The translations under genes and the position numbers were made by a program. From positions 1 through 40,223 of IMG/VR virus record IMGVR_UViG_3300027896_000098: DNA of 40,223 nucleotides; one strand, given 5' to 3'. Numbering within the stretch: the stretch's first letter is position 1; the number at the start of each line of letters is the position of its first letter. Below the pieces are notes generated by a model. It saw nothing but the letters and a program-made list of their open reading frames with translations, did no database searches and was not told the DNA's origin. The DNA comes from a virus. Shown piece by piece: positions 30,159 through 38,881 of this stretch.

Positions 30159-31004
30159 ATGAATTTTTTAGATAATTATCTAAAATATTTAAATGAGCAA
30201 GAAGAAGAAGCACCAGTAACATGGGGTGGTGCAAAAACAGCTCTAAAGGGAGCAGTAAAAAGCGGGTTTAAATCAACAATATATTTTGATGCTTTTGCTA
30301 TTCCTGGTCTTTGGGTATCATGGAGACTTTTGAGTAGTGCTTTTAGTAAAGTTAGAAAAAGATGCGGGACTTTTACAAGAGGACCCGGAAGAGCAATGTG
30401 TATAGCAAGAGAAGAAAATAAAATTTTAACTCAAAAATTAAGTTTACTTAAAAAAATGAATTGTTCAAGATCAAAAAATCCAGATTTATGTAATCAAAAA
30501 ATAAAACTAGAAGTAGAAAAAACAGAAAGTAAAATAGCTTCAAATAATGATAAACTAAAAGAAGTAAATGAAAATTATATATTAGATGAAATTAATATTG
30601 CTGGTATAGGGCAAAAAGTGGCAAAAACAGGTTTACAAGTTGGTAGTATTGCTACTATGTTGGGAGTTGGTATGGTTGCTGATAAAGCATTTCAAATTGC
30701 TTATAGATCAGCACTAGCTGTTTTTAGTAAAGCTTCTAGACAATGTGGTGTGTATAAAACTGGTCCTGAAAGAGATCAATGCATTTCAAAATATAAGTTA
30801 TTGTCTTTAAATAAACAATTAAATTTAATTAGAGGGTTACCTAATTGTGGAACTTCTCAAAAATGTAAAGATAAATTGGAAGATATTATGAGACAAATTC
30901 AAATACAAAAAGATAATATAATTCTTTATGGAAAAGAAAAATCTGAGCAAGAAAGTCAACAAAAGGAAAAAAGAGAGAGTGAATTTAGTAAATTAGAAGT
31001 ATAA
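30159..31004 (+). CDS. membrane protein with two CG-x-RxxC modules, 281 aa
   Basis: Two copies of a module are seen. Each has a hydrophobic helix, then F-S-K-x-x-[RK]-x-C-G, then G-P-x-R-x-x-C-I-[SA] and a long polar helix (copies at about residues 45-110 and 165-230). The same module occurs once each in the proteins at 31064 and 35314. Not a known family to me. Placement around the portal and protease genes suggests an internal head or prohead-assembly protein. A coiled coil is likely between the modules. Confidence 0.65.
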   Translation: MNFLDNYLKYLNEQEEEAPVTWGGAKTALKGAVKSGFKSTIYFDAFAIPGLWVSWRLLSSAFSKVRKRCGTFTRGPGRAMCIAREENKILTQKLSLLKKMNCSRSKNPDLCNQKIKLEVEKTESKIASNNDKLKEVNENYILDEINIAGIGQKVAKTGLQVGSIATMLGVGMVADKAFQIAYRSALAVFSKASRQCGVYKTGPERDQCISKYKLLSLNKQLNLIRGLPNCGTSQKCKDKLEDIMRQIQIQKDNIILYGKEKSEQESQQKEKRESEFSKLEV

Positions 31005-31024
31005 TTACCAGTTTTAAAAAAATA

Positions 31025-31040
31025 CAGAACAAAATATAAA
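31025..31040 (+). promoter_or_regulatory. AGAACA element before the 31.1 kb gene
   Basis: CAGAACAAAATATAAA lies about 25-40 bases upstream of the ATG at 31064. Confidence 0.45.
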
Positions 31041-31063
31041 TTAATACCAGGAGGAAAATATCT

Positions 31064-31534
31064 ATGTTTTTGAATGAAATAGAATATAAAACAGAAATGA
31101 CTAGTTTAATTGAATATTTAATGTCTTTTAAAAAAATAACAGAAGAAGAATTAAAAGAAATAGATTCTTATTTAATATCTGAAGCTAAAAGAGATTTAAT
31201 GGTAATATTTGAATCTATTAATATTCTTTTTGAAGATGAACCAAAACCAGAAGGAAAGATTTCTAAATGGAAAAATGCAGCTAAAGAAAAAGTTTTAGGT
31301 AAATTAAAAGCATCTAGGGAATATGTAGGAGCAGCTTTTAATAAACTTCCTAAAAGTGGAAAATATGCAGTTGGTGCTGCTGGAATTGCAGCTGTTGGTA
31401 TTGGAGGAACTGCAATTTATAAGAGATATATGGCTAAAGCTGCTAGAGTTTGTTCTGGTTTAAAAGGCGCAGAAAGAAAAGATTGTATTGATAGATATAA
31501 GAAAGCTGCTAAAGCTGCAGCTGCTGCTAAATAG
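31064..31534 (+). CDS. membrane-associated protein with one CG-type module, 156 aa
   Basis: The C-terminal half holds an Ala/Gly-rich hydrophobic helix (about residues 102-125), then K-A-A-R-V-C-S-G-L-K-G-A-E-R-K-D-C-I-D and an Ala/Lys-rich tail. That is the module shared with the proteins at 30159 and 35314. The N-terminal half is helical and acidic. GGAGG precedes the ATG. The stop is TAG, backed by TAA four codons later. Confidence 0.65.
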   Translation: MFLNEIEYKTEMTSLIEYLMSFKKITEEELKEIDSYLISEAKRDLMVIFESINILFEDEPKPEGKISKWKNAAKEKVLGKLKASREYVGAAFNKLPKSGKYAVGAAGIAAVGIGGTAIYKRYMAKAARVCSGLKGAERKDCIDRYKKAAKAAAAAK

Positions 31535-31546
31535 TTTTTTAATAGG

Positions 31547-31589
31547 TAAGCGCATTTAACAAAATAAATTGTTAAATGCGCTTATTTTA
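31547..31589 (+). terminator. strong terminator before the portal gene
   Basis: A perfect 16-bp stem TAAGCGCATTTAACAA / TTGTTAAATGCGCTTA is followed by TTTTAT. It overlaps an in-frame ATG at 31576, so the portal gene must start later, at 31615. Confidence 0.9.
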
Positions 31590-31614
31590 TATATTAGTGA
31601 AATGGAGAAAAAAT

Positions 31615-33612
31615 ATGCCTGATAAAAATAGTTTAAATGATATTTTTAATAAACTAAAAACAACAATCGTTGGAACAAAAACCTTAGATATTGATGGAAA
31701 ATTAGATTCAGCAGTTAGTGATATAACAGCTTATAGAACTAACATTGGAAGAAATGGATATATAGAGTTAGTAAAAAATTTAATATCTAAAAATGAATTT
31801 AATGTTCCTACAGCATTTTCACAATCAACAACAACTACTCCTGCAGCTCTAGGTCAGGGTACAAGATTAATGAGATATAAATCTTATGAAGCGATTGTTG
31901 GTAATATAAATTATTGTCATAGAGCTTTGTCTGTTTTAACTGATAATATTTTAGCTCCAGATGATATTACAAAAACATGTTTAGAAATAAATCCTGTAGC
32001 ATATTTGGAAACTGAAAAGACTATAGATTCTGATGTTAGGAATTGTAAAAATCTAATATCAAAACTAAAACTAGAAAATGCTCTAAATATAATTGTAAGA
32101 AGTACTCTTCATATGGGAGATTTCTTTTGTGAAATTGCTGACGCCAAAACTGCTTTAACTAGTAAGTCAGCTATATTAACAGAAAATGAAAATTATTTTA
32201 TTAATAATAAAAAAGATCAAGATTTGGTTATAACTGAAGGTATTATTAATGAGGATACTTCAAAAGAAAGTACAAAATTTAAAATGATATTAGATTATTC
32301 ATCTTTAGATGAAAGTGATGATACAGAAGAAAAAGATAATGGAGAACCAAAAAAAGGTTCTAAAGATAAAAGAAAAAAAGATATAGATTTGAGTGATATC
32401 AACCTATTATATTATGATCCAAAGAGAGTAGTTAAATTACAAAGTGATATGTATCCAATTTGTTTTGGTTACTTAGTTTTCCCTCAAGCTATAATGAACC
32501 CAGCTCTTTTAATTCAAAATCAAATGGTTAATAATATTTGTCAAAATATTCTAAGTAGTTTAACTAAGAAAATTCCAAGTCTAAATAAAGATACTGTAAA
32601 TGCTACTGACTTAAAAGATATTATAAGTGTTATGATAAAAGAAGCAGATCCTTCTAGAACAATGAATATTAGATATGTACCACCAAATAAAATGCAGCAC
32701 TTTTTTGTTCCATCAACTAAATTTTATCCTTATGGTGAATCTATTTTTGATTCAACTATGTTTACATCAAAATTATTAATTGCATTAGAAACAGCATTAG
32801 TTATTTTTAGATTAAATAGATCTACAGAAAAAAGAAAAATTTCTATAGAAGTTGGACTTCCAAGAGATGCTAGAAAAGCTATAGAAAAAATAAAAGAAGA
32901 ATTTAGAAAGAGAAAGGTTAGTATAGATACTTTAGGAACTGTTGATACTATACCATCACAAATTAATACATTTGAAGATGTATTTCTACCAGCTAAAGAT
33001 GGAAAAAATTATGTAGATATTACTTCGTTTGGCGAAGGTATGGTAGATACCAGAGGAAAAGTAGATGAAGTAAAAACTTTAAGAGATCAATTAGTTGCTA
33101 GTTTAGGTATTCCAGCTAGCTTTTTAAATATAGAAGAAAATTTAAGTAACAAAGCAGCTCTAGGTGAAGAATCTATTTTATTTGCTAGAACCATTGTTAA
33201 TAATCAAAAATATTTATCACAACAAATTGGTGACTTAATTAAAAAAGTGTATCAAATTGTAGATCCAGAAAAAGCTCTAACAATTCTTGATAATGTTACT
33301 ATAGCATTCCCTCCACCAAAGTCATTACAATTTGAAAGAGAAAGTAAGTATCTTTCTGATTTAGCTAATTTAGTAATGACACTAGAAAGTATTGGTGTTC
33401 CAAAAGAATGGTCTAAGAAAAAATATCTTACAAATATTGACTGGAAAGAAGTTGAGAAATTTAAGATTGATTCAAAGATTGATAAAGCTCTTGGAAATAC
33501 TCCAACTGATGGTATTGATGGAACAGGTGGTATGGGAGGTATGGGTCCAGAATTTGGTGGAATGGGAGGCGGAGGAACAATTCCAGGCGGAACTAGTGGA
33601 ATGGGATTTTAA
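31615..33612 (+). CDS. portal protein (T4 gp20-like), 665 aa
   Basis: The portal is the DNA entry channel at one vertex of the head. The gene's length, its order before a gp21-like protease and a gp23-like capsid gene, and the sequence region around F-G-E-G-M-V-D-T-R-G-K-V-D-E-V (about residues 470-485) match myoviral gp20 portals. Features include a K-rich insertion (about 238-260) and a Gly/Met-rich C-terminal tail. GGAG lies before the ATG at 31615; the earlier ATG lies inside a terminator. Confidence 0.8.
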   Translation: MPDKNSLNDIFNKLKTTIVGTKTLDIDGKLDSAVSDITAYRTNIGRNGYIELVKNLISKNEFNVPTAFSQSTTTTPAALGQGTRLMRYKSYEAIVGNINYCHRALSVLTDNILAPDDITKTCLEINPVAYLETEKTIDSDVRNCKNLISKLKLENALNIIVRSTLHMGDFFCEIADAKTALTSKSAILTENENYFINNKKDQDLVITEGIINEDTSKESTKFKMILDYSSLDESDDTEEKDNGEPKKGSKDKRKKDIDLSDINLLYYDPKRVVKLQSDMYPICFGYLVFPQAIMNPALLIQNQMVNNICQNILSSLTKKIPSLNKDTVNATDLKDIISVMIKEADPSRTMNIRYVPPNKMQHFFVPSTKFYPYGESIFDSTMFTSKLLIALETALVIFRLNRSTEKRKISIEVGLPRDARKAIEKIKEEFRKRKVSIDTLGTVDTIPSQINTFEDVFLPAKDGKNYVDITSFGEGMVDTRGKVDEVKTLRDQLVASLGIPASFLNIEENLSNKAALGEESILFARTIVNNQKYLSQQIGDLIKKVYQIVDPEKALTILDNVTIAFPPPKSLQFERESKYLSDLANLVMTLESIGVPKEWSKKKYLTNIDWKEVEKFKIDSKIDKALGNTPTDGIDGTGGMGGMGPEFGGMGGGGTIPGGTSGMGF

Positions 33613-33626
33613 TTAATGATTATTTA

Positions 33627-33643
33627 TAGAACAAAATATAAAT
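33627..33643 (+). promoter_or_regulatory. TAGAACA element before the 33.7 kb gene
   Basis: TAGAACAAAATATAAAT contains TATAAAT, which resembles the -10 of T4 late promoters. It lies about 20-35 bases upstream of the ATG at 33664. Confidence 0.5.
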
Positions 33644-33663
33644 AAATATAGGAATAAAAATAC

Positions 33664-34596
33664 ATGAAAAAAATTTATCCTCTTGGAAATAAAATTGATC
33701 AACTTATAAATAAAACAAGAGATACCTACGTAGAACAACTTTTAAAAGAAGCAACTGGAAATGAATATGATGATGTTCCGGATGTAAATTGGGATTCTGA
33801 ATATAAAACAGAAGTCCCATTATCTGGTTTACCTTTGGGTGGTTATGGATATCCTACGAAAGATAGTGCTTATGACGAAGAAAAAGTCAATATTCTTGTA
33901 GGTAAAGATAATTTTATAAGACCAGATACTAGAGTTCTAATTAAAAAGAAAAAGAAATTTATATTTGATCATCCACCAAAAGAAAATTTTCATGAAGATC
34001 CAGATGTTAAATTTGAAGATATAGATTTAGATGAACAGGAAATACCACCAGTACAAAAATCAAAACAAAAACCAATAACTGATCCAAATACTGGAGAAGT
34101 ATATCAAAATCCAGAAGCTGCATCTTCAGATCCAAATGCAGAAGGTGGAATGTATCAAGATCCTAATGCTATGGGATCTGGTCTTGGAACTCCAACTCCT
34201 CCAAAAACTGCTGAAGAAATAGGAAGAATTTTTGAACTTAAAAAGATTTATGCTAGATTAATAGCTGTTGAAGAATATTTATCATTTAGTCCAGATGAAA
34301 TTTTAATTAAATTGAGAAGTTATGTTTCTAAATGTATTGAAATGTTTGAAACATTAATTTCTAATATAGATTCTTTTAAAGATCAAATTGATGATATAAT
34401 AGTAGTATTTTATAAATTTTTAGAGAGAGTGTATTCTATTATTAATAGATATTATGAAATAAAAAATAAAGAAGAAGGCGATCAAAAACATAAAACTAGT
34501 TTATTTACAAAACCAGAAGTTGTATATTCTAAAAAAGGTTCAGTTGGACCAGAACCAAGTTCTAATGCAGTTCAAAATTATAATAGTTTAAGATAA
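33664..34596 (+). CDS. hypothetical head-module protein, 310 aa
   Basis: This protein is unrecognised. A disordered Pro/Asp/Gly-rich middle (about residues 100-180, with D-P-N-[TA] repeats) separates a short N-terminal part from a helical C-terminal domain (about 185-275). It sits between the portal and the prohead protease, where T4 has the small core proteins gp67 and gp68. A core or neck role is inferred from position. Confidence 0.65.
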   Translation: MKKIYPLGNKIDQLINKTRDTYVEQLLKEATGNEYDDVPDVNWDSEYKTEVPLSGLPLGGYGYPTKDSAYDEEKVNILVGKDNFIRPDTRVLIKKKKKFIFDHPPKENFHEDPDVKFEDIDLDEQEIPPVQKSKQKPITDPNTGEVYQNPEAASSDPNAEGGMYQDPNAMGSGLGTPTPPKTAEEIGRIFELKKIYARLIAVEEYLSFSPDEILIKLRSYVSKCIEMFETLISNIDSFKDQIDDIIVVFYKFLERVYSIINRYYEIKNKEEGDQKHKTSLFTKPEVVYSKKGSVGPEPSSNAVQNYNSLR

Positions 34597-34612
34597 ATGG
34601 AGATATAAATAA

Positions 34613-35293
34613 ATGTCTAAAATCATAGTTGAAAATTCAATATTTCAAGAAGCTGAAATAGTTAAAACTAGTCCAAGTAAAGCTATATTTCGTATGACTT
34701 TACAAACTGCGGATGAAGTCAATCAGAATAAAAGAATGTATCCTAAAAAAGTATTATCTGAAGCTATTGAAAATTGTAGACCTAGAATGAAAACTAGAAG
34801 TTTTATGGGTGAGACTGATCATCCTTGTCCTAGTGGTAATGATGCTCATGATGGGGTTAGACAAACTACAGTTTCTTTAAAAGAAGTTTCACATATTGTT
34901 ACTGATTATGAATGGAGAGGTAATAAATTAGTTGGACAACTAGAAACAACTAATACACCTAATGGAAAAACTATTCTTGGATTATTACAAGATAGAGTTG
35001 GATTAGGTCTTTCAATGAGAGGAATGGCGGAACTTTCTAAAGAAGGTGATATAAATGTTGTAACAAGACCATTATATATTATAACATTTGATGCTGTATC
35101 TTTACCTTCTCATAAGTCAGCAGTTGTTGATTTTAATGAAATGAAATTTGAATCTCAAAGATTTTTATCTGAAAGTTTTTCTTGTAATAAAGAAGGAACA
35201 ATTTGCACATCTGATGGTAGATGTTACTTGCCAGATTATTTTGATAAACTCGTTGAATCTAAAATAATTACATTTTTTGATAGATGGATATAA
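34613..35293 (+). CDS. prohead core protease (T4 gp21-like, S78-type), 226 aa
   Basis: The protease cleaves head proteins during capsid maturation. Motifs are N-K-R-M-Y-P near residue 40, G-E-T-D-H70-P (catalytic His) and G-L-S134-M-R-G-M-A (catalytic Ser), in the herpes-type order of gp21. The length is normal for the family. A short Cys-containing C-terminal tail follows. Many of the neighbouring proteins may be its substrates. Confidence 0.85.
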   Translation: MSKIIVENSIFQEAEIVKTSPSKAIFRMTLQTADEVNQNKRMYPKKVLSEAIENCRPRMKTRSFMGETDHPCPSGNDAHDGVRQTTVSLKEVSHIVTDYEWRGNKLVGQLETTNTPNGKTILGLLQDRVGLGLSMRGMAELSKEGDINVVTRPLYIITFDAVSLPSHKSAVVDFNEMKFESQRFLSESFSCNKEGTICTSDGRCYLPDYFDKLVESKIITFFDRWI

Positions 35294-35313
35294 TAAAATT
35301 GGAGGAATAAATT

Positions 35314-35865
35314 ATGAATGATAAAATTATGTATAAAGAAACACTACAAGAACTATTTACTGAGAGATTTTTAAATGAAAAAATTGATTTTGAAAAACTT
35401 ACTAATCTAATAGAAATGACTGATAAAATGGGTGAAGAAAAAATTAAGATTTTTATGGAAAAACAAGGTTATCATCCTGTAAGAAAAACATTTTTTGCTC
35501 ACTATGGATCTTGGGGAGCCCCAGCTATATCTGCTATTTCTAATGCTGCTGCAGTTAAAAGAGGTGGAGCTAGTCCATTAGTTGCTGCTGGGGTGGGAGC
35601 TGCTATGGGAGCTTATGGATTAGCGCAATGGGGTGGATATAGATTGATTAGATCTACTTTTGATAAATGTACAAAAGAATGTGGAACATTTAAAATAAAT
35701 AATCCAAAAAGACAAATGTGTTTATTTTCTTGTAAAGCGAGTATGTTGGAAAAAGAAATTCCTGCAATGAAGAAACATGGTGCACCTCCAGATGAGATTT
35801 CTAAAAAAGAAGCTGAATTAGCAAGAGTAAAAGGTACACTAGGACGGTATAAAGTAAACCAGTAA
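35314..35865 (+). CDS. membrane-associated protein with one CG-type module, 183 aa
   Basis: An Ala/Gly-rich hydrophobic region (about residues 68-110) is followed by F-D-K-C-T-K-E-C-G-T-F and K-R-Q-M-C-L-F, the CG-x-RxxC module seen in the 30159 and 31064 proteins, here with extra cysteines. A polar helix ends the protein. GGAGG precedes the ATG. It may be a core or internal head protein. Confidence 0.65.
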   Translation: MNDKIMYKETLQELFTERFLNEKIDFEKLTNLIEMTDKMGEEKIKIFMEKQGYHPVRKTFFAHYGSWGAPAISAISNAAAVKRGGASPLVAAGVGAAMGAYGLAQWGGYRLIRSTFDKCTKECGTFKINNPKRQMCLFSCKASMLEKEIPAMKKHGAPPDEISKKEAELARVKGTLGRYKVNQ

Positions 35866-35887
35866 ATTTAATAGAAAAGGTGAATAA

Positions 35888-36190
35888 ATGAAAATTAGAA
35901 CAGTTAATGAAAATATTAATGAATCTACTACTTCAAAAAAAGTAATAGATCCAGAAAATATATTTTTTAGAATTAGTAACTTACTAAAAGAAAATGATTA
36001 TGATATAGTTGGTTCAAAACTTAAAAAAATAGAAGAAATGGAAAAAGAATTAATAGAAAAAGAATTAGGGCTAACCAACTTAATAAATAGATCAATTAAA
36101 ATAGAAAGTGAAACAAAACATTTGTTATCACAATTACGATCAGAAAATATAGTTATAAGAAAAAAATTGATTGAAATGTTAGGAGAGTGA
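35888..36190 (+). CDS. coiled-coil protein, 100 aa
   Basis: Most of the protein is a predicted long helix with heptad-like Leu/Ile spacing (K-K-I-E-E-M-E-K-E-L-I-E-K-E-L). It lies in the scaffold position between the protease and capsid genes. AAAGGTG precedes the ATG. It may be a scaffold or core component; not recognised by sequence. Confidence 0.6.
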   Translation: MKIRTVNENINESTTSKKVIDPENIFFRISNLLKENDYDIVGSKLKKIEEMEKELIEKELGLTNLINRSIKIESETKHLLSQLRSENIVIRKKLIEMLGE

Positions 36191-36194
36191 AGTA

Positions 36195-36608
36195 ATGAAT
36201 ATTTTAAGAACTAATATTCCTGATCTTGAAGAATCTATAGATAAACAAAAAGTTGATTTAGCTGATAAAATTCTAGAAGTTCTAATTCCACTAATGAATC
36301 AAAAATATCAAGATAAAATAAGAAAGATTAAAGAGTTGAAAAAAACAGTAGTGGAAAAAAAGAAAGAAGTAAATAATAAAAAAACTGATTTAGAAATTTT
36401 ACTAAAGGAATATTCTAAAAAGAAAAAAGTTAAAACTTTATTAGAAAGAATTATGAAACTATTGGGATCTGGGTTGTTAGTTGGTGAATTTAAAAAAGAG
36501 ATGATAGTTGTTTTAAAATCAATTGAACAGTTAAATGAAGAGAAATTAGATTATTATTTGGCGGAAACTTACAGAGTTTTTAATAAAAAACATTCAGAAA
36601 CAAACTAA
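36195..36608 (+). CDS. coiled-coil protein, possible prohead scaffold (gp22 position), 137 aa
   Basis: A Lys/Glu-rich long helix (about residues 35-80) is followed by a shorter helical tail. T4 places its scaffold gp22 just before gp23, exactly where this gene lies, but it is only half the usual length. The assignment rests on position and helical character. Confidence 0.5.
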   Translation: MNILRTNIPDLEESIDKQKVDLADKILEVLIPLMNQKYQDKIRKIKELKKTVVEKKKEVNNKKTDLEILLKEYSKKKKVKTLLERIMKLLGSGLLVGEFKKEMIVVLKSIEQLNEEKLDYYLAETYRVFNKKHSETN

Positions 36609-36682
36609 AAGATAAAAATATAGCTTCAGAAACAAACTGAAAAATATTTCATTATAAAGAATATCTAATCTTATAAATTTAA

Positions 36683-36700
36683 TAGAACATATTCTAAATA
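36683..36700 (+). promoter_or_regulatory. TAGAACA element before the major capsid gene
   Basis: TAGAACATATTCTAAATA lies about 80-100 bases upstream of the capsid start. A longer leader (36609-36781) also contains a 12-base direct repeat (AGAAACAAACTG type). Confidence 0.5.
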
Positions 36701-36781
36701 ATGTATTTAATTCGGTTGGATTTTGTACAGAAAAATTCGGATCTAAAATTACTACTTATTAATTATGGAGGAAAAAAATTT

Positions 36782-38251
36782 ATGAAAGAACTATTAATGG
36801 AAGCTTACAAAGCAACCAAAAAAGTTTCTGGTATTGATCCCTCAAAACCTGGAAACTTGAAAGCGATTTTGCTAGACGACAATTCTTGGGAAACATATAG
36901 AGATAGTTTAGCGGAAGGGTTGGACAATAAAAAAGATAAAGAAATTTTTAAGATGTTATGTGAGAACACAAGAGTTAGTTTACTTGAAAACTCTATGTTC
37001 CAGATTAATCCGTACGAATCTTTAACGATGCCTATTCTAAGAGTCTTTTATCCAAAGTTTATAGCCAAAGAAGCAGTTACTGTTTCTCCAATGGATAAAC
37101 CAGAATCTGTGAAAGCGTTCATTAAAGCAACATTTACACCATCTAATAGCGTAACTGCTTACAACGCTCCTGTTCTTACCCCAGATATTTCTGGAGGTCC
37201 TGGAATAGGTACTTCTGTTACTGCTACTTTATCCGTTCCTCTACAGGATCATAATATTATTGTAGACGATATTCATCTAACACTTGGTCAGGCACATTTA
37301 GAAAGAGATTTCGAGATTACCGGAGTAAGTGATGGAACTTCATGGACTGATGTTTCTGTTGTTCCTGCTGTTGAAGGTCATTTTAGTTCTACAGTACCTG
37401 TTGGTCTTGTCGGTGGACATGGTGCTGGGAATGATGTTATTTCTGGATATATTGATTATTTAGCTGGAACTATTTCGATTTCTGCTGCAGCTTCTAAAGT
37501 TACAGAAATTCGTTATAAAGTTACCTGTTCTCTTGAAGAAAACCAGGTTAATCCAAAAGTTACAATGACTGTTGAAAAGATCAGACTGTATGCTAAAGAC
37601 AGACAGATCCAGTCAAATTGGACTATTAACATGGAACAGGATATGAGAGCATTATTTGATGTTTCTATGCAGGCGGAAATTGTTAACCTGTTAGGTCAGC
37701 AAATTGCTTTAGATATCGATAGAGAAATTGTTCAGGCTTTAGTTGTTGCAAATTCTCGTTTGAATGGTACTAGCCATCAGGGTTCATTCTTAAGAACTCC
37801 TCCAGATACTTATACCTGGGGAACTAAGTATTGGCATGAAAATATAATCCCTGTGTTGAATAAACTTTCAGCTCAGGTTTATACTGATACCAATATTGAT
37901 GCTGCGAATACAATTCTTGCTAACCCTCTTGATGTAGCTATTCTTGAGGACTTAAATGGATTTGCTTACACTGGAACTTCTACTAATAACGGTGATGTTG
38001 GTTATCGTACTGCTACAGTAGCTGGTGGAAAATGGAAGATATTAACAAGCGCAGTTGTGACACAGGGTAATATGACTCTTATCTACAATCCTTCCGATGA
38101 GATTAGAGCTATTTACTTCTACGCCCCATATGTGCCAAGTATCCTTCATCCATACCCACTAGGATACACTCCTAGTTTAACAATCTTATCAAGATATGCT
38201 ACAGCCTTGGTAAGATCAGGTGGTATTGCTGGATTGACTATTGGAGCTTAA
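36782..38251 (+). CDS. major capsid protein (T4 gp23-like), 489 aa
   Basis: The main shell protein. L-T-M-P-I-L-R-V-F-Y-P and V-S-P-M-D-K-P (about residues 82-110) and the C-terminal F-Y-A-P-Y-V-P ... R-Y-A-T-A-L-V-R-S-G-G match gp23-type HK97-fold capsids. The ATG at 36782 follows GGAGG; an ATG 27 codons upstream has no site. The gene is clearly richer in G+C and in preferred codons than its neighbours, as expected for the most expressed virion gene. GroES-like (24.1 kb) and the gp21-like protease probably act on it. Confidence 0.88.
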   Translation: MKELLMEAYKATKKVSGIDPSKPGNLKAILLDDNSWETYRDSLAEGLDNKKDKEIFKMLCENTRVSLLENSMFQINPYESLTMPILRVFYPKFIAKEAVTVSPMDKPESVKAFIKATFTPSNSVTAYNAPVLTPDISGGPGIGTSVTATLSVPLQDHNIIVDDIHLTLGQAHLERDFEITGVSDGTSWTDVSVVPAVEGHFSSTVPVGLVGGHGAGNDVISGYIDYLAGTISISAAASKVTEIRYKVTCSLEENQVNPKVTMTVEKIRLYAKDRQIQSNWTINMEQDMRALFDVSMQAEIVNLLGQQIALDIDREIVQALVVANSRLNGTSHQGSFLRTPPDTYTWGTKYWHENIIPVLNKLSAQVYTDTNIDAANTILANPLDVAILEDLNGFAYTGTSTNNGDVGYRTATVAGGKWKILTSAVVTQGNMTLIYNPSDEIRAIYFYAPYVPSILHPYPLGYTPSLTILSRYATALVRSGGIAGLTIGA

Positions 38252-38271
38252 TAGTTAACTAAATTTAAAAC

Positions 38272-38314
38272 AAAAAAAGACCTGGATTTGAGAAATCTTT
38301 CCAGGTCTTTTTTT
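38272..38314. terminator. bidirectional terminator between the capsid gene and array 1
   Basis: A perfect 14-bp stem AAAAAAAGACCTGG / CCAGGTCTTTTTTT ends the capsid transcript. It can equally end leftward transcripts that come through array 1. Confidence 0.92.
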
Positions 38315-38320
38315 ACGTTG

Positions 38321-38860
38321 AAAACACTATTCGATCATGGTTTTCTTTTTCAGTCTGGTTCACTGCAGCCGTATGGATTTCTTTCAGGGGGTGGTTCACT
38401 CACTTACGATGGGTTTCTCCTTCATCCTGGTTCACTAAATACTTTAGGATTTCTTTGACTTCTTGGTTCACTGCTACCTCTTGGGTTTCTTAACGCGCTT
38501 GGTTCACTTTTGATCCTTGGGTTACTTTGACTTCTCGGTTCACTTCACATACGTGGATTTCTTGGCTTTCGTGGTTCACTACCCTGGCATGGATTTCTTG
38601 TCCAGTTTGGTTCACTCATGTCTTCTGGTTTTCTGATCGACGATGGTTCACTAATTCTTAATGGGGTTCTTGTTCTCCATGGTTCACTTGAAGCAGTTGG
38701 GTTTCTTGTCTTCCATGATTCACTAATTATTTGCGGATTCCTTGTTCCTAATGGTTCACTTTTTTCAAATGGATTTCTTATTAAATATGGTTCACTTTTT
38801 CTGTTTGGGGTTCTAATGGTTTCTGGTTCACTTAATTATCATAGGTTTTCTATTTAATGA
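38321..38860. repeat. 36-bp periodic array 1 (15 units)
   Basis: Each unit is GGTTCACT, 10 variable bases, GGRTTTCT, 10 variable bases. Block A starts at 38357 and then every 36 bases exactly to 38825 (14 copies, 13 exact; GATTCACT at 38717), preceded in register by a decayed AAAACACT at 38321. Block B varies at its third and fourth bases. The 10-base spacers share no sequence apart from a T bias at the last position. Neither strand is open throughout, although 18 bp equals six codons. It lies between a terminator and the 3' end of the leftward gene at 38882. Confidence 0.95.
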
Positions 38861-38881
38861 TGGTTTGTTCCTCCTTTTATT

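Noticed and set aside
31576-31614. ATG at 31576 as the portal start
   Set aside because: It lies in the 3' arm of a strong terminator hairpin; the ATG at 31615 follows GGAG.
38618-38857. A 79-codon rightward ORF within array 1 and a 75-codon one within array 2 (39988-40215)
   Set aside because: They are open only because the 18-bp repeat keeps frame. They lack ribosome-binding sites, and stops occur in the same frame in neighbouring units.
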